A stretch of DNA of 64,000 nt from Centroberyx gerrardi (Eukaryota; Chordata; Actinopteri; Beryciformes; Berycidae), in the NCBI RefSeq assembly GCF_048128805.1, contig NC_136004.1, forward strand, positions 17,854,185 to 17,918,184, read 5' to 3'. The notes beneath the pieces were generated by a model. That model saw nothing but the letters and a program-made list of their open reading frames with translations. It had not been told where the DNA came from and ran no database searches. Within the stretch, counting starts at the first letter, position 1. Each line of letters opens with the position of its first letter. This document shows positions 23,867 to 36,900 of this stretch, piece by piece. The translations under genes were made by a program, and so were the position numbers.

Positions 23867-26800
23867 TCACTCTTCTTGCTGCTCTTCATTTTGCTTCTTG
23901 GGCAACTGGAAATTGAAAAACAATGTGGACAAAGCATTTCAGACTCCAAAGGTCTCACTTTTAAGCGGAGTACATCACCATGGTAACTCAGGCTGCACAC
24001 CAGCAGGTTATGTTCAGGCTATCAGATCTAACCATAGAAAAAAATGGCATTACCGTTCTTGGAGGATCCTGTGGACTTTTTAAAATTTTTTTAAATAGCC
24101 TTTATTGCAACAATTCTATTTATAAAGCCAGATATGAACAAAAACACTGCATTCAAATAAATGAGACAAATAATAAAAACAACTGTGCAGGGGGATACTA
24201 ATGAATGAACAGATGGTAAGAAGGGCTGTTTACAGGACAACAGAAACACTTTGCTTTCCCATGATTTATTATATCAGGGCTATAATAAATGTTTATAGTG
24301 TTTCCAGGCCATTTGTACACTCTGGCTATAAAGGAGGGCTTCTACCACATAGCAGGCAGCTTACATTATTTGATTATAGTTATCATTAATGAATGAAATT
24401 TACTGTTGGATATTAAGTGTGCTGAACTTCTTTCATAGGATTCCCAAGAGTGATTGCACCCCTATTCCCTTCAACGCAGCCAGATTAGCCATTGTTTGGT
24501 TTTGAGAAGCCAGCTATTGCAAAGATGCCCTAAACTAGGATGAACTTGCTCCGTGAGACAGGCCCCTGGACTGACATGATTCAGTACAGACACACACCGA
24601 GAGGCAGTGAGAGGAAAATACATAAGCATCATCCCCCACCTGCAAACCCAAACTTAATATTTTGAAAATGTTGACTGAACAATTATTATTATATATTAGT
24701 TTTCTTGGCCTACCGTGATGTTAGCTATGTTGACATTTAACCATCTTCACTCTTAGCTGTAAAATGGCCAGACATTTCTAACTTGTAATATTAAGGCACA
24801 TAAAAATACACCGGCCACAGTGTTTGTGACCCTGTACCATGGGCCACATATATCGATACCTTCACACTTCTCATATTTCAGGGTCAGAACAAGATGACTG
24901 ACTCAGAAATGCTGGGTTTAGGTTTAACTGAGAGGGTTTGTGGGGACTTAATAACATCAATCCTTGAGAGTGACATGCTTTCATCATACTGTCCATTAGG
25001 AAAACATTAGGATTTGATTTAGAGAGAAACCTTAAGAGTACCTTCATCACTGGATTCCTTGTGTTCCTTCGCCCTTCCTTATTTTCTGGAGGATGTAGTC
25101 TGGCAGACAAACAAAATTCAAAATTATGATATTAACATTACATTCTACTAGAATTTCCTTATGAATGAAGCACAAATTATTATAGTTGATTAAGAAATTC
25201 TAGAGCTGAAGTAATCCACGTGAAATAAAAATAAGTTGTACCAGTGCCAAACAGGCAGCGTAGGTTATTTCATTGCTCTTACCCCTTTGGAGGGGCAGAA
25301 CCACACTTTTCAGTGTCACTGAAAGATGGGTGAGCCCCTTCTGCTTCCCTGCCATGCTGAGGTCTGTTTTTCACAAAAACATCGCAGTTGGACATCTTCC
25401 TTTGAGGCGCCAGTCCACTGTAGCCTCTCTGCCACTCCCTTAGGTTTTGCCACGGTGGTCTTTCTCTGTCGAATCCAAAGCGGTCATCCAAGGGGTCTGC
25501 TAAATGTAAAAAATAGACACAACATTAAAACAACATCATGTCCTCACAAAAGATGTCATGAGGATGCACATTTTCAAAAGTGTGTGTGTAACATGATAAC
25601 TGGTCAATATTACCCTGGTGTTTTATTCTTCTCTGTAAATCTGGCGAAGTCCGACCAAGGGGATCTCTTGCAGGGGTCAAGGGTTTTTTGAAAGATGCTT
25701 TTGCTATATTATTCACTGGATAGACAGCACGGGGTCGCAGGTCGCATTTATCCTGGGAGGCAATAAAAAAAGAAAACAAAAATCACAGCGCTCTCAGAGG
25801 ACAAATATGCAATACATTAGTCCCTCATTTTTCCATTCCCCTCCAGAATGAAGTTTGTTTGAGAGACTGACGTTCAGAATACTGAAACATAAAAATTTTG
25901 GATCAGAGTTGTGTTTTTTTGTTTGTTTTTAACATGCATTGTATACACATTCAGCAATGATCTTTATAGGCTGGGGCTCCCAGTCATGATATGGAAATAT
26001 TTGCAATTTTAAGACACATTTTCAATTGCTATTAGAGCCCTCAGTTTATTTTTTTTTTGTAATCCCTACAACGGTTAAAAATAAACTTTCTTTGTAGGCA
26101 ATACTATAAAGTAACTTGACCATCACTCATGATATGCCAATAAGTTGAACGGGTTATTGTTTACAATACTGCTGCCTGAACTGACGAGGAGCATACCTGA
26201 TGGTGGAAGACGACAGACTCCTCTAGCGCCACGCCACAGAACTCACATGGAATGACCAGATCGCCCTCTAGTGGACTGGCTGGAGGACTGTAGGAGGGTG
26301 GGGAGATGGACCGAGGGAAAGTAGGGAGGTTGGCAGTAAGGGTGTCAGGTATGCTGTGCATCAGGCTCCTAGCACTCCTGCTCATCCTGTCCTCATTAGG
26401 TGGAGAGGAGGGTTGCTTACTGAAAGAGGCAAAGGCTGAGGCTGGACTGCAACCAGTCTGAAACAAAGAAAAACAAAACGGTACATAAAAGGTTTAATGC
26501 TATGTAAAACCTGATTAGATCTGGTCATCATGTCCTCATTACGTGGAAATGAGGGAGATGAGGGTTGCTTGTTGAAACAGGCAAAGGCTGTAAGTGAACT
26601 GCGACTAGTCTGAAACAAAGAAAAAGAAAGGTATGCAAAAGTCTGCGTGCCATGTAAAACCTGATTGGATCTGTGCATTTACACTGATTGAGATTTGTAC
26701 ATTTGTGAGTATGCAGTCATTGCTAAACCATTTGAGTATGGAGCAGCTTCCAATAACCTTCAAAGTGCCCGACAGAATTGAGCTGGCAGTGTGGACAGGT

Positions 26801-29800
26801 TTCAGAATGAGGCTATACAGGAGCTCCAGAGGAAAAACAACATGCACGGTAATGAAATAAGGGGGAGGTGAGGGCAAGTGTTGCGAACATAGCGCTACAG
26901 CAAGCTGGAAACTGATCAACAGACAATTTACAACCCTAACAAACTGTAATGGAAGTTTCATGTTGAATGATGTGTCTTTCAAGAATTTGTTGACATGCCG
27001 TTGGTAGAGGTGGGAAAAAAACAAAAACAGTACAGACCTTCTACAACAATGCTCTATATTGCTTCCTACAAAAACTTGTGCTGCAAGTTAAACGGTGCCG
27101 TTTATAAAGATATGGAGCTCTTATTTAAATGTGATTCAATATGAAGAGTTGTACCAGCTGAAAATGTAACGGGATGTACATTATAATGCTCTACCTCTGT
27201 CCTCCCCTTATTCTGTGTTTTTATGTTGTTTTTTCCTGGTTGCATGTTTTATATGGTTTGTATGTAAGTTTGACAGAAACCCAATAAAAAAGTGAATTGC
27301 AAAAACCAACCAGACACTGGATAGATGATAATCAAACTAAATTAGTTAGATGCTCTTGCTCATGGTTTGCCTGGTTTGAACATAAAATACTTTCTCCAAC
27401 AAGCAACTTGATTTGCAGGCCAGGGTTACTGGGTTTCTTTTCCAATTCATTGTGCAGGCCAACACAGTAGGACTGCAGAGAGACTGGAAGCATGAGGACA
27501 TGAGATCACTAGATAATGTATGCCTTGTGTCTGTTCTAGCTGCCTTAACATCTACTCAGACCAGTTCAGTCTCATCTTTTCAATCGGTCTGTATGAAGAA
27601 ACTGGTGCTAAAACAAGGGAAAAAATGTGTGCACTCAGCATTGTAGCAAATAATTCCCAAGCTCAGCTCTAATAAAAATAGTGTGATTAGTGGATAATTG
27701 GATAATAATTGGATAATTTTGCATCAAACCTGATGCAAAATGAGGTCCTCTTCAGGAAACAGCTCCTCACAAAACTCACAGGGCAGCATGGCATCTATAA
27801 AAAAAAATATCTTAGGATCATTATTTCAGAATAGGAGCACACAAATCTTTAATTGTTTAACCTTTAATTGTTAACCAACTCAACTAAAAAACACATCATC
27901 TACAGAATGAGTCAAAGTCTTCTAATTAACATTATCTTGCCTGTTTGATCATGGTCCAGGAGTGCACTCAAACTTGCGCCTGTAGCGAGATGTTGGAAGT
28001 TGTTGTTGGGGGGAGAGAGTGGAGAGATGAGGGAAGTGTTGGAGGTCCTCCCCAGTTTGTGGTCCCAGACATCAGACCACAGTGGCACCTCTACGCCTTG
28101 CTCTCCCGCCTCCCCATCACTCTGCAGGCTGAGAGCCAACAGGTAGTCCAGGCTAGACGAGTCCTCATCCAGTGACGGGTCCACATGCGGCCAAGCACTG
28201 TTGTTGTTGTTGCTGCTGCTCAGAATGTCATCCTGTTCCAGCACTATAGGACAGATAAAATACAATTTAAAGAACAGACATATATCATTTAGGCTAGTGG
28301 GCACTACTTTGTCACAAGAAAATTCAAAATGGTTCTTGATAAACTCACAGTGGCTAAACATTGTATTCCTAGGGGCAGTGTTCTTCCTGTCTCCTAGGCC
28401 TTGAGGTCCCCAGGTGCTGTTATAAACTCTGGTATCAAGCGTACGGGGAAAGGCTCTGCGCTCCGCTGCACTAATATTGTTATTCTTGGGGCCTCCCTGT
28501 TGGGCCCTCAGAAGGTTTCGGATGGAGTGGGTTTCAAACCACGCCCCTGGAGACTGTGGTTCTGCTGGACTGTGACTTGTCCGGCTGTTGTTCCTCTCTT
28601 GGGGCGGTGTAAGGCTTCCACACAAGACTGGATGTACAGCTTGTTCCCTAAACATTACATTGCACTTGCAGAGTGGGCAGGGCTCGGTGCGCGCCCCACA
28701 ATAATCCTCATGCTCTTTGGACTGACTGAAAGCGAGCTCCAGGTCACAGTACTGGCAAGGGACCAGCCGCTGAGTACATTCAGAGCTCTGCAAGAGAAGA
28801 CAATCATGAAGAAGCACAGTTGGTGGTTTGAATCAAGATTGTTAGCTGTGACAAATTATGAATGGGGAATTAAACAAGATCATTACAAATACCTGGTGAA
28901 CATCAATATGATTCTTCTCAATCTTCAAGCCACACTTGCATTTAATCTGAAATGAAAGTGAAAATGCTTTGAGGCCTAAATCTTCCTGCTGCGGTCCTTA
29001 AGGCCTGTGTGCTACAAATTGCTTCTACAATGTTCACTATATTTTTCAAAACTATAATCCAGATCAACAGATAATCATTGCGCAGTTGTGCACATAAACA
29101 ATTCTCTGCCAAAGCCAGAAAACTAAGACTTGAACCTGAATCTGCTCCATAAAGAACGAATGAAAGACATTTTGAGGTGGATAGTAGCAATGTTAGAGGC
29201 GAAACAGAAAAAAATATCCACAGGTCACAGGTTCAAGTCATAGTTTCCTGGAGTAGATGATGTTTACAAATATTGATTGTTCCAGACTATGCAGATAACA
29301 TGGATTCTTAAATTGATTGCTACTACCCTTTAAAAGCAGCAGTGCTCAAATCCAGACATCATCTACAACTTGCTAACGTTTTTCAGTCTTTACTTGCATA
29401 TGCTCCTGCTCCTTGTGCTTCTGCAGGTCTGACCGGGGCACTGGTTCCTGGCACACCTCACACAGCGCGATGTTTCTTCGGCAGTGGATCTCATGAGTGG
29501 TGAAATTGGCCTCCGGAATGTCATGTTTGCTAGAGAGGATTGAGGACAACGTATTCACCACTTTGTCAACTTGACTGATCACTGGTAGCTTTCCTGGTAA
29601 CAATGTATCTTGAACACCAACGACATACTTCACAAACTACCTTTAGACATGTCTTAAAAATATCACGTGGCTTTCCCAAAGGATATCGTAGAAATAAAAT
29701 TTCATGACATACACTTCAAGAGCAACTTGAGAACGATATAGACCTCACAGCTCAACAGAAGAGCTGTCAATTTGCAGAGCACAAAGCATCACATATCAAT

Positions 29801-30758
29801 AGCAGAATCATCGATTTGATTACGTTTTCAATAATATAGTGCTATTTATCTAGTTGTTGCATGTTGGTGGCCTATATTTTCAATGTAAACATATTAAAAT
29901 AGTTAAGTTAAAGGCCTACATTGCATTTTGAATATATCCATCTTATTATAAAGCAACTATAAAACATTGTAGCGACCCTGGTATAATATATAAATTATAT
30001 AGTATATAAATTAATTTCTCCCATTGCATTTGCTGATTGCAAAGTGTAATGGTACATGTTTTGGCCCTCATGAATCGTGTAGCCTTGTGGATTCAAATCT
30101 AGCTATAGACATTATAACACTTATATAGGTCTAGTTATTTAAATCTATTTTTATACATGCTTTAATTTCTAGTAGGCTAGTTAATACCTATCATTGAGGG
30201 GTGCAGACAAGCAAATTTGTTCAATGGGCTCTGATTTTCAAGGGAAACAGCAAAATACAAACAATGTAATAGACAGATGTTAATAAAACTACAACAAAAA
30301 TGAAATTTTGACAAATTACTAAGACTGAAGGGTTTACAACATGGGTGCGACATGGGTGAGGCACTGTCTTCCTTAAGTGATGACAGGCTAGGATTTAGTG
30401 TGCTGCAATTTGGGATGTTTCCCCCCATTTTTGAACAATATTGGTGAAGTATATCTTTAATATTTCTTTTGTGAGTCCTGTAGATTAGACAGCGGCCTCT
30501 GTCTGCAGCACGGGGTCTTGCATAGGCTACAGCACTCGCAGACTCTTTAAATCTCACGACTCGTCCAGGGGTGTCGTGAGTTGACATTTAACGCACTACT
30601 TGAGTTGCGAGCAGTTTCAGTAAAGTCTTGTCAAATAAACGCATGTCTTTAAGTATTACTTCACGACATACTTGGCGCTACGACAATCTTTCGGAAGGCT
30701 TCCCCAGATGAGTTAATTCTTACCAATTGCCACAGAACTGTGTGTTTTCATCTGCCAT
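23867..30758 (-). CDS. trafd1: TRAF-type zinc finger domain-containing protein 1 (TRAFD1/FLN29), complete
   Basis: TRAFD1 restrains Toll-like and RIG-I-like receptor signalling. Coding exons, 5' to 3': 30724-30758, 29394-29529, 28893-28946, 28349-28787, 27941-28243, 27730-27794, 26197-26457, 25614-25752, 25283-25499, 25042-25099 and 23867-23905 (with TGA). Every junction keeps phase, giving 581 codons; human TRAFD1 is about 582. The N-terminus [12 protein letters not shown] starts a C9/C12/H24/C28 knuckle, followed by C35/C38/H50/H55. Further Cys/His clusters run through exons 3-4 ([20 protein letters not shown]). Two later C-x2-C fingers read [13 protein letters not shown] and [19 protein letters not shown]. 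The C-terminus is acidic (KQNEEQQEE). A 14-base leader before the ATG follows a good acceptor (gtccctag), so a noncoding first exon lies upstream, probably near 31540-31600. One intron is GC-AG and one exon is partly duplicated (separate entries). Confidence 0.97.
23906..25041 (-). other. Last trafd1 intron
   Basis: 1.1 kb, AT-rich. No additional exon could be supported. The phase-0 junctions on both sides join directly. Confidence 0.7.
26380..26690. repeat. Local tandem duplication of about 145 bp at a trafd1 exon boundary
   Basis: The unit containing GTCCTCATTA, GGGTTGCTT, GGCAAAGGCTG, AGTCTGAAACAAAGAAAAA and ATGTAAAACCTGATTAGATCTG occurs at about 26388-26520 and again at 26530-26675. A third partial copy of its end (ATGTAAAACCTGATTGGATC) lies at about 26651-26671. 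The copies are diverged, so the duplication is not recent. Confidence 0.85.
26511..26609 (-). CDS. trafd1: Candidate in-frame cassette exon of trafd1 (tandem exon duplication)
   Basis: A 99-bp open stretch with an acceptor (tttgtttcag) and a donor (CAG/gttttaca), phase 0 at both ends. It is homologous to the first part of the next trafd1 exon (26197-26457): it reads [19 protein letters not shown], against [19 protein letters not shown] in the normal exon. Including it would add 33 residues without a frameshift. The Cys that completes the preceding finger (HQTGC) is replaced by Arg (HQTSR). It may be a minor alternative exon or a decaying duplicate. Confidence 0.45.
26610..27729 (-). other. 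trafd1 intron with a possible retroposed tail
   Basis: No exon seen beyond the partial duplicate. A plus-strand tract ending in CCCAATAAAAAAGTG at about 27280-27297 looks like the 3' end of an inserted polyadenylated element, perhaps a LINE, but its family could not be named. Confidence 0.5.
27795..27940 (-). other. trafd1: trafd1 GC-AG intron
   Basis: The exon ending at 27941 is followed on the minus strand by gcaagat, not a GT donor. Phase 1 at that point plus the next exon gives [15 protein letters not shown], matching the family. No nearby GT donor keeps this frame. The acceptor is a T-rich tract ending in ATAG. Confidence 0.85.
28947..30723 (-). other. trafd1 introns 1 and 2 (with exon 2 at 29394-29529 between them)
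   Basis: The intronic stretches 28947-29393 and 29530-30723 are AT-rich. I saw no further exon, repeat family or RNA gene in them. Confidence 0.6.
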
Positions 30759-31670
30759 GGCTTCACCAAAGCCTAGGGACAAAGAAAAGTGTGGTTAAAT
30801 TAATGTCACAAACTAGCGAACATCCCAGGAGAGGTTTTATGCCACAGGCAAGGTAGGAAATTGACACCAGACTGGTTTTGTTTGGTAAGCTTTTCTGCTG
30901 TACCTGACACTTTGACAGATAACCAGACATCGTTTGGATGTTCTGGCCAAGCAATTTCTGGATTAGGTTAACTAATGGTGCCTGACTTTCGTTAGCGTCA
31001 AGTTAAATTGGCAGCATTAACAGTTGACTTAGCTAACGTTAATGTAAAAGTTAATGTAAAGTTAGCTACCTAGTAACGCTTACGTTAGCTTAACTAAGTT
31101 AGTTGGCACATATTTCGGTTTGCTCACCCTCGTTTTCCAAGTAGCTAGCTGACAACGTTGGCTTAGATAGCAAGAAGAGTCTGACTCGACCTTAATCACC
31201 AAGCAGCTTCAACATGGACCAACTGGAGCTGCATTTTTATCCGTTACACATCATACCACCTAGAAACAAAACAAGAGTTGGATGACGTTAGCAGTAGCTA
31301 GTCTTCCTGTTGGCAAACACCTGGTAACGTTAGCTAACTTTATGCTCTTAACGAACTATCGAGCCAAGACGCTAACGTAACCTTGGGGTCCGCCGTCACC
31401 CAGTCCAGGCAACAGGACAGCTGTCGTGAGGTTAACGTTAAATTATTAACTCGTAGCTTATCGATTTGTATCCGATTCGAAAGTCGTAGACGCCAGCGAC
31501 TAAACGTTAGCTTGATAGCAAATGAAAAGTAAAACAGTTACTTCCTCCTCGCTGTCTGTCGAGGCTCGAATTTGATTGGTTGAATGAAAGACACTTCCAG
31601 TGCGCTCGGGAAAATGGCTCGGGCGAACCCACCCAGACCAACATACGTACATATAAAATTCAAATGAATA
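30759..31670 (-). promoter_or_regulatory. trafd1 5' region and promoter
   Basis: Between the trafd1 start and the mob1a 3' end. It is rich in copies of TAGCTAAC/GTTAGCTA and ACGTTA (about 31020-31510) and in CpG relative to its surroundings. A noncoding first exon near 31540-31600 is likely, because a splice acceptor sits just before the coding ATG. The transcription start was not located. Confidence 0.55.
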
Positions 31671-33980
31671 CAACATTTCCTTTCAATGTTTATTTAGTCT
31701 ACCAATACTGTCATATCAGACATTTTCATTTTTGTAAGGCACAGTTTTGTTCAGATAAAACACTGATCTTATTTACAGCAAATATTTGGACGCACTACAA
31801 ACACTCCTCTTCCCAGTCAAAATCACAACCCAATATGACCGTCACTGTAAATATATAAAACTTTTAATTCGTTTGAAAGCCCTTGTTCCTTATTTCATCC
31901 AAAGGGTAAGGTCTACAATTTATTTTACAATGAAATATGAAATGTAACTGCAAGCCACAAAGCCATGTTTTAAAATGAAAGACAGGGAGAAAAAGCAATA
32001 CATTTCAAATATATGACTAGATTCAAAGAAAGGATTTGTAGGATATTCAGAAAAAGATCTCTACCAAAATAACCCTGCCCTGCAAAAATATGCTAATATG
32101 CCCTTAGACAATTTAATGAATGGATGTGAGCATGATTTTCTTTCCAGACACCTGAAGGGCCTCAAAAGTTGTTAAATCACTTGCAAGTTAGGGTAAGTCA
32201 CATTTTCAAAATGTTTTCAACTATTCTATTGCCTACGTCTGAAAACGGTGTGTTTTCAAAAAGTGGTACATGATGAAATTGACATTTTAGTACACCTAAT
32301 CACATTGTTTGGGTTCTGTGGAGCATTCAGTAATCTGAAATCTCTTCTATTTTAGCCTGTTGACTGGTTACATTACCCATGATTGTCTGATATCAATTTA
32401 GGTTCAAAATGGATTAGGACATAGACCAGTTCCCTCTTCCTTCCTGAAATGTTGCCAAATAAATAAAACATTCAAGTGTGTTTTGATGAATGTAGAATCA
32501 CAGTTGCATTAGTTTGTGACAGGATGGCACAGCAAACAGTCCTGCTGTTACAGCCAGAATTAAGCACAGGAAATGACCGTGGTAATTGTACATGCACCAA
32601 TAAGACAAGTAACACATCCGTGGAAAAACTACATACATCTCAAGTCACTTAGCCTTATTGTGCACAGGTGCAACAGTTATTACTCTATTTTCCATGCCTG
32701 AGGGGAAAGGATTTAATACAAAAAACTCTGTATGTGAAAATTAAGTACCAGCATTGAAGGGACAGATATCCACAGAGTTCCATAATTAATCAGCACCACA
32801 GAAATTAATTGACTGAAATGACAGTAAAACTAAAAATTCACATTAGACTATTCTACTTTTCATTTTGACATGTTTCACCATACGACTCCTCCTTGGGTTC
32901 ATGATTATACAACTTTTAAGCGGTGAGATAAACATTTAAATGTTTTTCTTTTAACTCGGTGTTCATGAATAATGACTATAACGCATATTAAAAGTATCAC
33001 TGTAAGCATTACTCTAACAACATCTTGCATTTTACTATTTCAATCACCCTTCTGTATAAAAAAAAAGTAGCAGAAAAAATGTGCAAAACACAATATTGCA
33101 TGACCAAATTCAAATAGCAAAAATGCAGCAGATGGAGCAGTTTTTTCTGGGACAAGAATAAAGTCATCTCACAATCGCCTATCCATTGTATCTTGGACCA
33201 TGTGAATGTGTCTGCATGTCAAAGAGCAACTGAGAGGTCTTGTCACCGTATGTCAATAGGAACCAAGTTATCATCAGTGGAATATCAGATACGTGACCAA
33301 CTCATGACAGACAGCACTAAAAGATTAAAAGATGAACAAAAACGGTGCATTTTTTAAGTGCCTGCCTTAAAGTTACATTAAGAACTTATGCCACGCACTT
33401 ATCATCGGTGTGAATCTGACCCATGACCTACATCATATGTCATCCCCCTTTCTCACCATCTTCCCCATTACTCTCCACTGTACACTAATGAAGCAGATAT
33501 TAAAAAACCTTACACTGGGATATTTGGTCATCATAACTGCAATAGCTAGAACTTAACTAAAACAAAATTGCCTATCAATAAGTAAAAAGTGTTTAGACAA
33601 TTATAACACTATACACCAACTTTTGAAGGGAAAAAAAGCTGGTTTTCATTTTAACTCCCAAATTCCCTTGGTCCAATACAGAAGTTCAGTAGGTCGCTAT
33701 TACAAATTTGTTAACCACAGTCCTGTGAAAAATATTTTTACTACACTACACTCTGGAATCTGATCTAGAGTGACTAGAATAAAAAAAGGCTCTGAGAAAA
33801 GTTGAAAGACAACACAAAGGGATAAAGGGAAAAGTACAGTACAAACGTCCAGGCAAAGGAAGTGAAAAGAACAAGGCACAAAGTTTAAGAGTTGAGACTA
33901 GAAGTCACAGAGGTAGCAGTCACAGAGAGGGAGAGGGAGAAAAGCAAACGGTTAAAAAAGGGAGACGTGTGGTGAAGTGT
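31671..33980 (-). other. mob1a: mob1a 3' UTR
   Basis: 2.3 kb following the mob1a stop, AT-rich and without repeats or exons. A minus-strand AATAAA at 31689-31694 is the best polyadenylation signal. It would place the mob1a end only about 100 bp from the likely trafd1 promoter. Confidence 0.65.
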
Positions 33981-36900
33981 CTATCTGTCCTTGGATCCAA
34001 GCTTCTCGATTAAGTCCTGCAGGGGAGCAAGCTCACGCCGGTCAATGAGGTTGAACTCCTACAAGACAGACACATTTGTCATCAGATCATCATGGTGCCA
34101 GTGAATCCTATTATTAAAACAACTTGTATGACCATTCTTTGCAGCCCAAATACAAATCGGACTAGTCTTGTGGTCTTGTAAAGCTCAATAGATAGAGCAT
34201 GGTGCTAGCATTGCCATGGTTAGGGGTTTGATGCCAACTAGGGCCACCCATGCTAAAAATTTAACTTATGTTACTGTAAGGCACTTTGGATGAAAGCATC
34301 CATCACATGACATACACTAGAATCTTCCTGTCACATGTCAAACTCTCTTAGATATTCTATATAAGAGCATGGGGTAAACTCACCTGAACAAAGAAAATGA
34401 AGTGCTTGAAGGAGGTGTTGAGATGGGCCTCCTCCTGCAGCTGCATCACAGAGTCGAAATGTTGGTGGTAGATGTGGGCATAAACCCTGAACAGACGCTT
34501 CAGGATTGTCTTGGCCACAGACATGAAGTTCTTGGGAAAGGGCACTCCTATAGGGACAGAATGGTGATTTTGACATAATTGGAGGCTTTGGAAATAGAGG
34601 CCGTTATGTATTTCAATCTCCTGAAGATTTCACTGGCTCTAAGACAAACAACCAATCAAGCTGCACTAAGCAAGACGTTTATGTAAAAAGACACCTCTCA
34701 CAAAGTGGGGCTGCAAAAGAGAAAAGCATCCCATAACTGAGATAACTGTAGATTTGGCCTATTTACCCACATTAAATTCTGGTGTGGGTATGGGCACTGC
34801 CAAGAAAACTTCTCCACCCACAGGAAGTGACGAATCAAGACTGAAACACAAATCTGTCTCCTAAACGGCAGCGAGCAAATATGGAATTTTGGATCCACCA
34901 ACGTTGGACCTTTTGCCTTTCTCGACCCTTCAGTATCCTTTGGTATAAACAATCACAGACCAGCCGGGTTGGTAAACATGAGCGTGTTGCTTGCAGTTTA
35001 CTGACGTCACGCTACATGATTTCTGGGTATTTAAGTTCAAACAGTTTTCAAATAGTTACCTCTCACTGCCATTTGTACTGCACTACCAGAGTGAAATTAA
35101 AGACTATTAATTGTGGCCATGCATACACAATACCACAATTTTTTGGGCAAATAAGCGCTTTGATTGACTTACTATTGTGCGGTGAAATGCATGCTAACAA
35201 GTTCACTTTTACCTGTTCAGACGCATTACATTGCTTTTTGAGATGATGCACAGCTAGCTTATACCATTCACCTGACATACAGATTGTATTAAAGTGTTAG
35301 CAGACACTATTGTGGACACACAGGGAGTGAAACTGCAAACAATGTTATTACAATGAGTTTCAAAGAGTTTATTTGCCAAAACGATGAAAATTCTTTAATG
35401 GCAAGAATCAAAACTCACCAATCTTGGAGGGGAAAAGAGTCTCGTCATCCAGCTGATCCTGCACCCAGGTCATCAGGTAGTCTATGTACTTGGGTGCAGA
35501 GCATTTGATAGGCTTCTTAATGTTGGTGCCATCAGCCCAGTGGTATTCATATCTAGAGAGAAAGACACAGAAAACAACTCAGATAAAAGCAAATTCCATC
35601 AAAATACATATAACAGATGTTGTTATACTTAACCTAAAAATGTATATCCAACTGCTCTAAACCATTATGCTAGAAACAGAAAATTCTGTTTTAGTAGGCG
35701 ATTAGGCTATGATTCATCATCTGCCCTTCTAACATGCGGTGTGCCCCAAGGGTCAATTCTTGGTCCAGTTCTGTTCTCACCATCTATGCTTCCCTTGGGC
35801 CAAATAATTCACCACTTTAAAGATATCTCCTACCACTGCTATGCAGATGACACACAACTACTGTATATCTTTTGTTCAAGCCCAATGAATCTAGCAAATT
35901 GTCTGTGATTCAAGAATGCCTAACTGCTATTAAGACTGGATGTCACAACTCAACTGCAACAAAACAGAATTTCTTTTCATTGGCTCAGACAATATTGCAG
36001 TTTCCAGCACTGGGTTTGTCCACTGGTTTCAAATGTTAAATCCACCTCTAAAAACCTTGGCATCATCTTTGACATTTGAACTTCAAGCAACATGTGAAAT
36101 CATTGGTTCAGTCTTGTTTCTTCCAGTTGAGAAATGTCACTAAAATCACGCCTCGACTACTGTAATCCCTTGTTCACCTGCCTCAGCCAGTCTGCACTAG
36201 CCCGGCTCCAACTAGTCCAGAATTCTGCGGCAAGGCTTAAGACCAAACGCAGATCCCACATCACACCGATCCTGGCCTCCCTCCACTGGCTCCCAGTGAA
36301 ATAAAGGATTGATTTTAAAATTCTTCTTTTAACGAACAAACATTTAAAAAGCATCTTAAAACTTGTTTATTTTCATTGGCATTTTCTTAATCATATGTTA
36401 TTATACTTTTATGCTGTGTCTGTATTTATGTATTGTTTGGTATCATGTAGGGCTGAAACGATTCCTCGAGAAACTCGAGTAACTCGATTACTAAAAATCA
36501 TCGATGCAAATTCTTTGCATCGAAGCTTCGTTTAATCCATATAACTATATACACACTCAGTGTTTCGCACGGATGATTATTACTGTTGCACAACGCGCTG
36601 GAGAAAGAGAGAGAAAATAGCGAGGGGCGAAGAGAAGAGACAGGCCAGAGAAAACGACAGAAAGTGTCCAAAGTTTCGGATCCAGTGTTGCCAACTTGGC
36701 GACTTTGTCGCTAGACTTAGCGACTTTTCAGACCCCCCTGGCGACTTTATTTCTCAAAAGCGACTAGGGACAAATCTGCCGACTTTTTCTGACCATGGGA
36801 AGCAATGTTAATGTGTTGAATCCCAAAGCATTTGGCAATAAATTGGTTCGGCTGATGCCTGTTTTCTCTACTTGCTTGTCTACTTGCTTGTCTAATCCAG

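Noticed and set aside
27912-28817. 301-codon minus-strand open frame
   Set aside because: It is two trafd1 exons read through the intron between them (28244-28348); splice sites and phase give the true reading.
34166-34300. Functional tRNA gene
   Set aside because: The box A and box B motifs are diverged and followed by a SINE tail; no tRNA cloverleaf could be drawn.
36560-36811. 83-codon frame inside the hAT element
   Set aside because: It reads through known non-coding repeat text (the GCGACTTT block) and shows no transposase motif.
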